A stretch of DNA of 44,407 bases from Eubacteriales Family XIII. Incertae Sedis bacterium. Lineage in GTDB: Bacteria > Bacillota > Clostridia > Peptostreptococcales > Anaerovoracaceae. The DNA is taken from positions 1 to 44,407 of the forward strand of contig JAISBV010000045.1 of NCBI GenBank assembly GCA_031266025.1. Direction: 5' to 3'. Shown piece after piece: positions 7,909 through 16,201 of the stretch (position 1 is its first letter; every line of letters begins with the position of its first letter). A program made the position numbers and the translations under genes. Below the pieces are notes generated by a model. The model was not told the DNA's origin. It worked only from the letters and a program-made list of their open reading frames with translations, and did not search any database.

Positions 7909-8964
7909 CTAAAACCGCTCAAACGCCAAATCCAAGTCCACATTTCCTTTTATACCCGCCACGGAGCCTGTACTTGAGAATTGCCAGACAGAGAACGCGT
8001 ACGGATAAGCCGGCGTCTTGTAATACTGCGCCAGCCACTTCGCGTAGGGTTCGAGCCTTTCGAGATTCATGCGCGAAACAAACCATTTCGGATTGGCGTA
8101 TATCATGGGCGTATAGCCGCCTTGGCTTATTCGCTCGCAGAAGGCTATGGCGATATTCGTGACTTCATCGGGCGTCAAGGCATCTGTACGGGCGTTTTGC
8201 CCTGATATTTCTTCTATGTCGAAGGTTACGGGAAGGCTCACGTTGTAAGGAGCTATACCGGACAGTACCATCTCAGCCTCTTCCACAGCCTCGGTCTCGT
8301 TTACGGCCTGTGAGAAAAAATACACGCCTACTCTTAGCCCGGCGCTCAAAGCGCCTTGCATATTCGCATCAAAAAATTCGTCTGTGACCAACTTGCCCGT
8401 ATCATAACCGCGATAGCCCATGCGTACGATGGCGAATTCGACGCCGTCGGCCGCAGCCATTGCCCAGTTGACGTCTCCCTGATATCGCGATACGTCTATG
8501 CCGAAAAGCGCGTTGACAGGTTCCCCGGCCGTCTCCGCATCCGAATCCGCCGACTCATAGTACGGGCGGCGTTCGTCCCACCACAGGCTGTCCCAGTCAT
8601 ACGGATGTTTCTGCAGATTCGGGTTTATATCCTCATACAATATCATGCCGCCCTGTTTGTATATAATCTTATCGCGAAAAATACGGCTCAGAAACTCTGT
8701 GTTTACGTTGTATTCCTCCGCGTAACGCTTGAGCACATCCGGAGATATCCATCCCATAGCCTCGATCTCCGCGTCGGACGAAGGCTGTTCCGCGACCGAT
8801 GCGGGTGTATCCGCGTCATAACCGCCGCCGCGACGCTCATAGTCAGTTGTGAGACGGGAGAACAGAAAATATGATTGCCCCGCAAGAAGTATGATGATTA
8901 TAATCAACATGACCTGCAGCGCGCCGCCGCCCTTCTTTTTTGTTTTAACGTCGTTGTTGTCCAT
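7909..8964 (-). CDS. Membrane-anchored GH25 lysozyme-like hydrolase
   Basis: A 351-residue protein: a short lysine-rich cytoplasmic start, one membrane segment (VMLIIIIILLAGQSYFLF, about residues 19-36), a linker and spacer of about 100 residues, then a GH25 muramidase domain from about residue 145 to the end. The family pattern is seen as FGIDVSRYQGDV, with the conserved aspartate, then FAIVRMGYRG, GVYFFSQA, VTFDIEE with the catalytic acidic pair, and a C-terminal VWQFSSTG. It should cut peptidoglycan outside the membrane. The ATG at 8964 has AGGA 6 bases upstream; a TTG at 8976 is possible. A hexanucleotide repeat lies just upstream. Confidence 0.9.
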   Translation of the reverse strand: MDNNDVKTKKKGGGALQVMLIIIIILLAGQSYFLFSRLTTDYERRGGGYDADTPASVAEQPSSDAEIEAMGWISPDVLKRYAEEYNVNTEFLSRIFRDKIIYKQGGMILYEDINPNLQKHPYDWDSLWWDERRPYYESADSDAETAGEPVNALFGIDVSRYQGDVNWAMAAADGVEFAIVRMGYRGYDTGKLVTDEFFDANMQGALSAGLRVGVYFFSQAVNETEAVEEAEMVLSGIAPYNVSLPVTFDIEEISGQNARTDALTPDEVTNIAIAFCERISQGGYTPMIYANPKWFVSRMNLERLEPYAKWLAQYYKTPAYPYAFSVWQFSSTGSVAGIKGNVDLDLAFERF

Positions 8965-8985
8965 AAGTTCCTGCAAACCCTCTCT

Positions 8986-9027
8986 CTTTATCTTTATCTT
9001 TATCTTTATCTTTATCTTTATCTTTAT
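8986..9027. repeat. Seven tandem copies of a hexanucleotide, GH25 leader
   Basis: CTTTAT is repeated seven times exactly (ATAAAG on the coding strand of the GH25 gene). The array begins 22 bases upstream of the GH25 ATG and ends two bases before the MITE at 9030. Slippage would change the leader length, not the reading frame. Confidence 0.9.
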
Positions 9028-9029
9028 CT

Positions 9030-9202
9030 GTTACTGCTCAAGGTTTTTTTTCACAAGGTCAATTCATCTCCTCAGTCATTCCGGGAAGAACTGTCCCGGA
9101 ATCCATAGTGTATTGTTGGATTCCGGGACAAGCCCGGAATGACTGTACTGATGCTTAGTCGACCTTAATATCTTTGTAAACAGTCTACCCTTGAGCAGTA
9201 AC
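9030..9202. mobile_element. MITE-like element B1, 173 bp
   Basis: Perfect 14-bp terminal inverted repeats, GTTACTGCTCAAGG and CCTTGAGCAGTAAC. The interior holds an inverted pair of the TCATTCCGGG...CCCGGAATCC palindrome (about 9076-9142). No ORF is present, so it would need a transposase supplied elsewhere. No clear target duplication is seen. It lies 110 bp past the stop of the EF-hand gene and just upstream of GH25. Its left interior (9052-9084) is repeated, inverted, at 32955-32987. Confidence 0.75.
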
Positions 9203-9312
9203 CTGTAACTCTTTTCTCAAAAAACACAGAGCGCCGCGAACATTGACATCCGGCAAAACCAAGCCCCGCAGCGCTCTTCGTGAGAAAAATATCGAAATAC
9301 CGCGTCCGCGAT

Positions 9313-10413
9313 TCAGACGGCCAGATCAATATGCGAAATCAGACCCGCGCCGCCGCTTTCCTTCAAGAACATGCTTGTGGAACGAAGCATGCCGTCCGTT
9401 TGTCCGTAACTTCCGAGCGTATACTGCGTGGATATATCACCGAGATATATCGCACCGACATCCGCTTCTTTCAGGGTGAACAGCATGTCGCTGCCGTCCG
9501 CGCCCTTACTCCATACGCGCAGTTTTGAAAATATCTCGTCGTTTTCGTCGATCCAACCGTTACCGTCCAAGTCATAGGCGCGCAGTTCCCCGAAACCCGA
9601 ACCGCTCTGCGGGCCGAAGAGCTCGGAGCCGTCGTTTATGACGCCGTCGCCGTTTTTGTCAAAAGCGAGGAACCCGCTGCCTTCTCCGGCGAAGCTGATG
9701 CTGTCGAGCATGCCGTCGGCGTCTATGTCAAACTCGAACTTCCTCTCCGTAAGTGACGCCGCCGTTCCCGAAAAGTTTATAATCAGCGGGTCAACAACTT
9801 TGATCACCTCCGTAGTCGAAACGGAGCCCGTCATATACGTATAAAATTGACGGCTCATACTGAGACCGATGTCAACGGAGATGCTTCGCCCGTCCGCAGT
9901 CTTGACCATACCTTTCGCTTCATAACGCAGTGATTCCGATTCGTAGTGGGATGTAAAAAACTCCTCTTCCGTCGTAACGATCTGCGTCTTTACCGTATTG
10001 CCGTACCCGAAATCCGGCGGCCGGTCGGTATGCGGACGCTCCCCCGGATCAAGTGAAACAGACTTGAATGAGAATTTCTTTCCGGTCAATCTGTAGAGGT
10101 ACATTTCCAGAATATTCATTCTGATTTCAAGCGCGTGATTTTCCGGAGAACTTGCGCAGCCGGAGACGCGTCCTGTTCGGGCCCGCGATTTCTCTTCCGC
10201 CTCAACGCTCGCGGCTTTCATACTCTGAATGAGCTTCTTTGCATCCTCCGAAAGGTCGAGGGTAATCGACCGAGGAGCGTCTCTGTCTGCCGTATGATCA
10301 ACGGAAGACTTTGCGGCATCAAGCGTCTTTTGCTTTACTGATCGGATTTCAATGTCCTCGGAGCGAAACTTCCAATCAGATGCGGCCTGAACAGCATAGG
10401 ATTCAATTTTCAT
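9313..10413 (-). CDS. EF-hand-like calcium-binding protein, unknown role
   Basis: A 366-residue protein with no signal peptide and no membrane segment. Three aspartate-rich loops of DxDxDG type are visible: DIDADGMLD (about 233), DKNGDGVIND (about 253) and DLDGNGWIDENDE (about 288). They are followed by the SKLRVWSKGADG and VGAIYLGDI segments that recur in a family of bacterial calcium-binding hypothetical proteins. The N-terminal 150 residues are not recognised. A strong AGGAGGT site lies 8 bases before the ATG. A sigma-D-like promoter candidate lies upstream, which would link it to motility genes, but that is weak evidence. Confidence 0.75.
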   Translation of the reverse strand: MKIESYAVQAASDWKFRSEDIEIRSVKQKTLDAAKSSVDHTADRDAPRSITLDLSEDAKKLIQSMKAASVEAEEKSRARTGRVSGCASSPENHALEIRMNILEMYLYRLTGKKFSFKSVSLDPGERPHTDRPPDFGYGNTVKTQIVTTEEEFFTSHYESESLRYEAKGMVKTADGRSISVDIGLSMSRQFYTYMTGSVSTTEVIKVVDPLIINFSGTAASLTERKFEFDIDADGMLDSISFAGEGSGFLAFDKNGDGVINDGSELFGPQSGSGFGELRAYDLDGNGWIDENDEIFSKLRVWSKGADGSDMLFTLKEADVGAIYLGDISTQYTLGSYGQTDGMLRSTSMFLKESGGAGLISHIDLAV

Positions 10414-10505
10414 ATACAGACCTCCTTGTCTTATTTGACGTGCGGCGACCGAAATCGTACGGCCGCGCAGTCAATCAAAAACGGGGAATCCTTTCCCTAT
10501 AGAAG

Positions 10506-10532
10506 TTATCGGTCTGTATTGTGAAAAATTTA
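10506..10532 (-). promoter_or_regulatory. Possible sigma-D (flagellar type) promoter
   Basis: On the - strand TAAA (10532-10529), a 15-base spacer and ACCGATAA (10513-10506) resemble the sigma-D consensus TAAA-N15-GCCGATAT at 10 of 12 positions. It lies about 90 bp ahead of the EF-hand gene start. No good sigma-A promoter is seen in the same gap. This is a motif match only. Confidence 0.3.
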
Positions 10533-10548
10533 GAGCGAATAAATGGTA

Positions 10549-10692
10549 ACTGCTCAAACCCCACGCCATTTTCACCCATCTCGGAACCTGCCGTCGGTTA
10601 TTGTCCTCCTCACGTAGCTCTAAGTACGTTCCGGGGGCCAAAACCGCCGGCAGAACCCGATCTGAACAAAACTGACGCGGCGTTTGAGTAGT
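10549..10692. mobile_element. MITE-like element A1, 144 bp
   Basis: The ends ACTGCTCAAAC and GTTTGAGTAGT are inverted repeats with one mismatch. A 92-bp core (10577-10668) matches the core of element A2 (18969-19060, opposite orientation) at 90 of 92 positions. The core itself is an imperfect long hairpin. A 30-bp direct repeat flanks the region (10537-10566 and 10717-10746), the second copy running into the stop codon of the FAD oxidase gene. Another end-like sequence, CCTTTGAGTAGTAA, sits at 10703-10716. Confidence 0.7.
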
Positions 10693-10733
10693 CTTGATTG
10701 AACCTTTGAGTAGTAAGAATAAATGGTAACTGC

Positions 10734-12374
10734 TCAAACCCCACGCGCGCCGAAAGTGGCCGCGGGCAGAATATTGCCACAGCCAAGGAGCCATTTCGGG
10801 TCAAGCGCCCGTTTCAGAGCGGACATTTCAAGAATATGTTTGTCGCCGTACATGATTCGAAGAGCGTCCCTCTTCAGTTTGCCGACCCCATGTTCGGCGG
10901 AAATCGTCCCGCCGGATTCGCTCACTCTTTTGGCCCATTCCGCTATAAGCGCCTTGCCTCTTTCAAATTCCTCCTTACTTCGCGGCAATATATTAACATG
11001 CAGATGGTTATTGCCTATATGACCCCATACAGCGCTTTCAAGGCCCGCTTCCGTCATGCCGAGGCGGTACATGCCGAGGGTCGCGCGCAGAAAGCCGTCC
11101 GGTACGGCCATATCGGAGCCCAACTTGCTGATAGTGGGTTCCGTCAATTTGCGGCGCGCTATGAGACGGTTAACGCGCTCAGGTATCGCTCGGCGCATTT
11201 CACGCAACCCTATATTTGCTGAGGATGTGCGCGCGAGCCAAGTATCATATATATCGCCGCCTGCCCTGTCAATACACTCCCCCACATAAAAAAGCTGCTC
11301 CATGGCTTCGCTTTCAAGCGCGCCGTGCAGCTCGACGCAAACAGCCGCGCCGTAACGCGCGGATATATCCGGTATGCGCGTCAAGGACGCGCCGAATGCC
11401 TTTTCACCGCGCAATATGTCGAGTGACGCGCCGTCAAAATACTCTATGGCGGCCAAATTTTCAACCATATCACGGCATTCCGCGACAAAGCGCAGCGCGT
11501 CGTTCTCACCGCCGAAAAAGCACATGGCGCTCCATATATGCGCCGGACGTTTCATAAGACGGACTTCAACCTCAAATATGACGCCTAAGGCGCCGTCGGA
11601 ACCGATGAAGAGATCAATGGCGTCCATGCCGTCACACACAAAATAGCCCGCCGCATTTTTGACGTCGGGCATCGTGTAGGTAGGAAGATCAAGGCAAAGA
11701 ACATCGCCGTCGTCGGTACGAAGCTGAAGGCGACGGCCTTTCGCGAAGCATTCCCCGCGCCGCAGACTGACAGAACGACCGTCACAAAGCATAACGCGCA
11801 GAGCAGATATATGGCGGCGCGTTGAACCGTATCTGTAAGTCAGCGCACCTGAAGCGTTACAAGCCGCCATTCCTCCTATAGTAGCAGTGTCTTCCGTAGG
11901 ATCCGGCATGAACATATACGGGCCCGCTCCGTGAAAATCCTCCAACGCGGACAAGGACGCATAGCCCCATCCGGAAGCGTCAAATTTCTTTTCGGCGACA
12001 GCGTCGTTGAACCGCGTCAGCACGACGCCCGCCTGAACGCGGACACAAAATTCACCGTCGGCGTCCTTACGCATACCTGTGATCCTGTCCATGCGCGAAA
12101 GATTTATGATATGCCCGCCGTTCGGCACGGCCCCGGCCGAAATGCCTGTACGTCCGCCCTGAACCGTGACGCGGTCGCCGCGCGCGTATTCGACGCTTAG
12201 CGCATAGCGAAGCTCGACTTCCGTGCGCGGAAAGGAGATGCTTTCCGCATTCCCTATCACACGGGACTCGTCGCACAAATATGACTCGTATTTTTCCGAC
12301 ATCGGCCTGATCAGCCCGCTTATGACACGGCGCCGACCGCGCGCCTCATTTTCCGACACTGCCTTGGTTCGCAC
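10734..12374 (-). CDS. FAD-linked oxidase, GlcD / D-lactate dehydrogenase type
   Basis: A 546-residue flavoprotein expected to oxidise a D-2-hydroxy acid such as D-lactate or glycolate. The PCMH-type FAD-binding domain spans about residues 40-215, with VTVQGGRTGISAGAVP and GGMAACNASGALTYRYGS. The C-terminal oxidase domain holds GHIGNNHLHVN (about 455) and EHGVGKLKRDAL (about 505). Electron-transfer partners such as glcE or glcF are not adjacent. The start is uncertain: GTG codons at 12374 and 12359 are both possible. The last three codons and the stop (RGV then TGA) lie in sequence shared with MITE ends, so the original C-terminus may have been altered. Confidence 0.85.
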   Translation of the reverse strand: MRTKAVSENEARGRRRVISGLIRPMSEKYESYLCDESRVIGNAESISFPRTEVELRYALSVEYARGDRVTVQGGRTGISAGAVPNGGHIINLSRMDRITGMRKDADGEFCVRVQAGVVLTRFNDAVAEKKFDASGWGYASLSALEDFHGAGPYMFMPDPTEDTATIGGMAACNASGALTYRYGSTRRHISALRVMLCDGRSVSLRRGECFAKGRRLQLRTDDGDVLCLDLPTYTMPDVKNAAGYFVCDGMDAIDLFIGSDGALGVIFEVEVRLMKRPAHIWSAMCFFGGENDALRFVAECRDMVENLAAIEYFDGASLDILRGEKAFGASLTRIPDISARYGAAVCVELHGALESEAMEQLFYVGECIDRAGGDIYDTWLARTSSANIGLREMRRAIPERVNRLIARRKLTEPTISKLGSDMAVPDGFLRATLGMYRLGMTEAGLESAVWGHIGNNHLHVNILPRSKEEFERGKALIAEWAKRVSESGGTISAEHGVGKLKRDALRIMYGDKHILEMSALKRALDPKWLLGCGNILPAATFGARGV

Positions 12375-12431
12375 CTCATATACAATTACAACGCTTTCGC
12401 GAATTTTTTCCGGTTACGGTTCCAAGTTTGT

Positions 12432-12460
12432 AACTACTCAGCTTAGTCTTGATTTGACCT
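12432..12460. repeat. MITE end remnant
   Basis: GTAACTACTCAGCTTAGTC followed by TTGATTTGACC resembles the outer end of the A-type elements (AACTACTCAAAC) joined to sequence like that at 10693-10702 and 9154-9165. It lies between the DUF4430 gene stop and the FAD oxidase start. No second end is seen. Confidence 0.35.
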
Positions 12461-12475
12461 TTTAATAACCCCAAG

Positions 12476-13294
12476 TTATTCATCGCGCTGAAAATCAGAT
12501 ATCCAATCCACGCCGAGGTCACGTCCCAAATCGCATGTATAACGCAATTCTATAACGTCGCCGTCTTTTAGCGTATAGCGCGAACAACCGTAATTCGGAT
12601 ACCAATCGTTCACATTGTACATCCATCCCGACAATTCGCCCGCGTCAAATTCGTAGATATTACTTATGCCTTCTATATACGCCGAGTTGTAGATGGGCGT
12701 TTTCATAAATTCCATGTGGATCTTTGCGCGTTTCATTTCACGTAAAAGGACATTGAACACGCTCTCGCCCTCATAAACCGTAACGTCGGCGGTCGGGAAA
12801 ATAACGCCGTCGCCCGGAATCAGCTCCCGTTTCTCTTTGTCCAATAAATCCATATTGTCAAGTACGGTGTCGCAGCGCACTGTGAGCGTGCAGGTAAATT
12901 CATCACCCGTAAGAACCGCGTTTTGGGGTTCGACAGGCACAGGCTTGCCCTGCGGCACGGGGTCGGTCAGGTATTTGTCCTTGCTTGTTTCGACATCCAA
13001 ACCCGTAACGCGTTCGGACGGATTCAATTCCCGGTTCGTATTCGCGGCGGCCGGCGCGTCCGTACCCTCGGGTTCGGGTTCGCCGTTCACCGTGACGTCG
13101 ACAAGGCTGTCGGCGCCGCGCCGCACGGCGCCCGGATCTTCCGATAAATCGACGACCGCTGCGGTGACAGGCGTCACTGAGGATGTTTCCGACGATACGC
13201 TGTGACCTGCGTAACTGCCGACGAGCACCCAAGAGCCGGCAAGCAGCAAGCAAACAATAGCCGCCGTGATGATCTTTCCTCTGTGCTTTCGCAT
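12476..13294 (-). CDS. Secreted or anchored DUF4430-domain protein
   Basis: A 272-residue protein. An N-terminal hydrophobic segment (IITAAIVCLLLAGSWVLVGS, about residues 8-27) suggests a signal peptide or anchor. A low-complexity linker follows, then a C-terminal DUF4430 domain (about 175-262) with VTVYEGESVFNVLL, LSGWMYNVNDWYPN and YTLKDGDVIELRYTCDLG. This fold is related to the C-terminal part of transcobalamin and occurs in cell-surface proteins of Firmicutes; no reaction can be assigned. AAGGAG lies 7 bases before the ATG. The next gene downstream is the FAD oxidase. Confidence 0.8.
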   Translation of the reverse strand: MRKHRGKIITAAIVCLLLAGSWVLVGSYAGHSVSSETSSVTPVTAAVVDLSEDPGAVRRGADSLVDVTVNGEPEPEGTDAPAAANTNRELNPSERVTGLDVETSKDKYLTDPVPQGKPVPVEPQNAVLTGDEFTCTLTVRCDTVLDNMDLLDKEKRELIPGDGVIFPTADVTVYEGESVFNVLLREMKRAKIHMEFMKTPIYNSAYIEGISNIYEFDAGELSGWMYNVNDWYPNYGCSRYTLKDGDVIELRYTCDLGRDLGVDWISDFQRDE

Positions 13295-13327
13295 TTGGAA
13301 CTCCTTAACTTCTGTATGTATGCAGCC

Positions 13328-13759
13328 CTATTTCTCCGCACCGTCCAATGTCTCGACCACAGCCGCGTGAAGTTTGGGCATCATTTTTTTAAGACGTATG
13401 GGTTTGAGACTGTGATCCGTTATGCCGTGCCAACTCTTGCCGGTAGCCAACAGCTCTCCGCCTTTTCCGCGTCTTATCTCGTAACCCATCACAATGCTGG
13501 CGCCGCCCAAGTCGTCGACCCAAGCCGCGATACTTAGCAAATCGTCATAGAGCGCCGGTCGCCTGTATTTGCACGCCACCTCCGTGACGGGAAGCCACAG
13601 TCCTTCTTTTTCGAGCAGGAAATACGGATAACCTATCTGCCGCAGATACTCTGTTCGGCCTATCTCAAACCATTTTATATAATTGCCGTGATACGCGACG
13701 CCCATCGCGTCCGTATCCGCGTAGATTACGCGCGCTTCGGAATAAAACATCTTGGCCAT
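13328..13759 (-). CDS. Acyl-CoA thioesterase, YbgC/4HBT family
   Basis: A 143-residue hot-dog-fold thioesterase that should hydrolyse acyl-CoA thioesters in the cytosol. The YbgC-type active site is seen near the start: VIYADTDAMGVAYHGNYIKWFE with the catalytic aspartate in YADTD (the motif is DTDAMGVAYHGNY, residues 15-27). The later MGYEIRR and GKSWHGITD segments fit the family. Length is normal. A GAGGGGA site lies 7 bases before the ATG. The substrate cannot be told from sequence. Confidence 0.88.
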   Translation of the reverse strand: MAKMFYSEARVIYADTDAMGVAYHGNYIKWFEIGRTEYLRQIGYPYFLLEKEGLWLPVTEVACKYRRPALYDDLLSIAAWVDDLGGASIVMGYEIRRGKGGELLATGKSWHGITDHSLKPIRLKKMMPKLHAAVVETLDGAEK

Positions 13760-13810
13760 TTGCTCGTCCCCTCTTATCTTGCCGTCCGAAATTGTGACGC
13801 TGTGCGTGCG

Positions 13811-15094
13811 TCAATCCTCGGTCACGGAAGCTTCTTCGGTTTCGCCGCCCTGCGCCTCTTCGTCATCAGACAGCATATCGCGATACCAACAAAGCGTCTC
13901 CACATATGTTTCATAAATGTCTTCGGGCGTCAGATCATAGAGTATCAGCAGCCGGGAAACCGCAGGCCAGTTTGCGGACTCATAGTCGATTATGAAGTTA
14001 TAGACGTCGCCGTATTTCCCCGTACGCGAAACCAACGCGTCGCGGATATCATCCGATACAAGTACTAATTTCAGCGCATCGTCCATGGACATCTCAAGCA
14101 TGGCGTCAAGCACGGAGAATATACCCATGAGAAACAGGCTCTGCGCGTCCGCGTAAAGTCCGAATTTGACGGCCAACGCTTCGGCGAATTTCGCGCGTAC
14201 CAGCGAAAGCTTCGTGATTTCGTTGGGCTTGTCCGTACCGAGTTGATTGGCCGCCGCCGCCGTGATCCACTTGCGAACTTCTTCTTGCCCCAACATGACG
14301 ACAGCCCCGTTTATGGTCTTGATCTCGTTCCGGCGTCCTCTGCTTCCCGTATTGACCATGCGAAGCAACGCTATGGTCAGCGCGGGATCCCGCTGTATGA
14401 TCTTCGAAACAGCGTCGAAGTCGAAGTTGTCCGCCCGAACTTTGTTCAGCAGGTTTATCATATTTATCTGAAGCGGGGAAACCTTATTGTCTCCCTCGAC
14501 AAACGGCATGCGGTAAAAACTCCCCTCGTAAAGACCTTTGTACTTTTTTCGGGCGCTCTGAAATATTTCCATTGAGTTTACATTGGTATAAACACAGCTC
14601 ATGTGCGGGAATTTTTCGGATATCTGACTCCTGAGCGCCACTTGGTTTCGGTCGCTGAATATCCTTTGATCATAAAATATAAAATCGCAGAGTTCCAAAA
14701 TATGCATATATGCCGCGATATTGCCTATCCCGCATATGCCGAAGCGGTATCCGAGATCTTTGAGACGCCGGATATTGCTCACGTTTGTCGCGTCGCCTTT
14801 CACATGCCCGTCAATGAGAAAGATGATACTGTCCGGCGATTCGTCGCATACATTTTCAAGACCTGTCATAAGCATGAGCCTACTGACCGGAACGAATATC
14901 GGCTTGCCCATTGTCAAGGCGTCAAGGCCGACCACCTGCATCATAGACAGCAGCGGGGAGTGCATGGCGCCGTCGAAATGTATGCCCTCCTTTGCGGCCG
15001 ACAAGAGGTCGTTACCCTTGCTGTAGCGAAACATATAGGTCTCAACGGTATTCTCTTCACTGAAAAGAGGAACCGGCACAACCAACAAATCCAC
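13811..15094 (-). CDS. Degenerate EAL plus HDOD signalling protein
   Basis: A 427-residue cytosolic protein with the layout of the YuxH group. The N-terminal 200 residues have the EAL fold pattern but lack the EAL triad and the DDFG motif (ICGIGN sits in that place), so cyclic di-GMP hydrolysis is not expected. The C-terminal part (about 205-400) is an HDOD domain, seen as ISPLQINMINLLNK-like (here VSPLQINMINLLNK), DPALTIALLRMVNTG and INGAVVMLGQEEVRKW. The GTG start has AAAGGAGA upstream. HDOD proteins act as signalling scaffolds; the output here is unknown. Confidence 0.85.
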   Translation of the reverse strand: MDLLVVPVPLFSEENTVETYMFRYSKGNDLLSAAKEGIHFDGAMHSPLLSMMQVVGLDALTMGKPIFVPVSRLMLMTGLENVCDESPDSIIFLIDGHVKGDATNVSNIRRLKDLGYRFGICGIGNIAAYMHILELCDFIFYDQRIFSDRNQVALRSQISEKFPHMSCVYTNVNSMEIFQSARKKYKGLYEGSFYRMPFVEGDNKVSPLQINMINLLNKVRADNFDFDAVSKIIQRDPALTIALLRMVNTGSRGRRNEIKTINGAVVMLGQEEVRKWITAAAANQLGTDKPNEITKLSLVRAKFAEALAVKFGLYADAQSLFLMGIFSVLDAMLEMSMDDALKLVLVSDDIRDALVSRTGKYGDVYNFIIDYESANWPAVSRLLILYDLTPEDIYETYVETLCWYRDMLSDDEEAQGGETEEASVTED

Positions 15095-15140
15095 CTGTTA
15101 TTTGTCTCCTTTCCTGTTACCATACAACGATCATGTGGCT

Positions 15141-15169
15141 ATTATACACCAAAACGGTATTATTATAAA
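15141..15169 (-). promoter_or_regulatory. Probable promoter of the EAL-HDOD gene
   Basis: On the - strand TTTATA (15169-15164), 17-bp spacer, perfect TATAAT (15146-15141), about 46 bp before the GTG start. The -35 is weak, with four of six matches. Confidence 0.45.
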
Positions 15170-15190
15170 GGGTTTTGTTGTTGTTTTCTC

Positions 15191-16135
15191 TCAATCGGAT
15201 TGGGCTATCTTCTCTATGGTTTTCAGCCTGCTGTACACGCCCGATTTCTTTATAGGCGGGTTCATCATCTCCCCAAGCTCCGAAAGGGAAACATCCGGAT
15301 TCGCGAGACGAAGCAGCGCTGCGGCGCGCAGCTTCGCCGGCAGCGAGTCAAGACCCGCGCTGTCGCGAAGCCTGACAATGGCGCCGATCTGTTCCTCCGC
15401 CGCCCGGAGAGATTTGTCGAGGTTCGCGTTATCGCAATTGCTGATACGGTTCGTCCTGTTTCTGAGCTCCTTGACGATGCGCACATTTTCAAACTTCAAA
15501 AGCTGTCCGTGTGCGCCGAGGATGTTCAAAATATCGGCTATGCGCCCCGCGTCTTTCAGGTAAACGGCGAATCGTCCCCTGCGCGGCGAGATGCCGGCGC
15601 GTATATCCGTGAAGCTGTTGAACAGCCGTCTTAAGCCTGCGGCCAAAGGCTCAGAGCCGCACGCTATTTCGATGTGATAAGCTTTTTCGGGGTCGCTCAA
15701 CGTTCCGGCGCCGAGGAAGGCGCCTTTCAGATAAGCCTTGCGGCAGCATTTTGTTTTCAAAATTTCGTCGAAGACACCCTCGTCTATACAATCATAGCCC
15801 TCGCGTGTGGTTAAAATCCCCGTTTCGCGTAAAATCCGGTACGCACCCGCAGTTTCATCCATGCAGAGCTCGTACATATGCCCTTTTTTTCTGAAATTCG
15901 CGTGTCCGCCCACAAACAGATTCGCGTTTGCGCCGAAGTACTCCTTCAGTAATTTCTTGTAATGCCGCGCCACGGCGGGATTTTCCGTATGGAGCGTCAG
16001 CGAAAGTCTTCCGCCCCCGGCAAGCCCAACAGCGCCGCCGACACGTATAAAGCCCGCCAACTCCGCCAATCTGCAACAACGCTTTTCGGGCGTCGCACGC
16101 GCGATTTCGTTTTTTACATCCAATGAAAATGACAT
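15191..16135 (-). CDS. whiA: WhiA DNA-binding protein
   Basis: A 314-residue WhiA protein: an N-terminal domain related to LAGLIDADG homing endonucleases (SFSLDVKNEIAR, LAELAGFIRVGGA, KCCRKAYLKGAFLGAG) and a C-terminal helix-turn-helix (LGEMMNPPIKKSGVYSRLKTIEK). WhiA is linked to cell division and chromosome segregation in Firmicutes and to sporulation in actinomycetes. The ATG at 16135 is chosen because the family begins at this point and GAGG lies 9 bases upstream. It is last in murB-PHP-rapZ-whiA, and the usual yvcK between rapZ and whiA is missing. Confidence 0.95.
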   Translation of the reverse strand: MSFSLDVKNEIARATPEKRCCRLAELAGFIRVGGAVGLAGGGRLSLTLHTENPAVARHYKKLLKEYFGANANLFVGGHANFRKKGHMYELCMDETAGAYRILRETGILTTREGYDCIDEGVFDEILKTKCCRKAYLKGAFLGAGTLSDPEKAYHIEIACGSEPLAAGLRRLFNSFTDIRAGISPRRGRFAVYLKDAGRIADILNILGAHGQLLKFENVRIVKELRNRTNRISNCDNANLDKSLRAAEEQIGAIVRLRDSAGLDSLPAKLRAAALLRLANPDVSLSELGEMMNPPIKKSGVYSRLKTIEKIAQSD

Positions 16136-16201
16136 TTTGTCAATCCTCGCGGCAGTGCGCAAATACCGGCCCTACCCTCAATCCGCCGCTTACATACACG
16201 G

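Noticed and set aside
9212-9290. TTTTCTCA / TGAGAAAA and AGAGCGC / GCGCTCT inverted repeats downstream of the EF-hand gene
   Set aside because: The arms are far apart with large internal loops and no T-run; possibly a weak terminator, but not supported enough to list.
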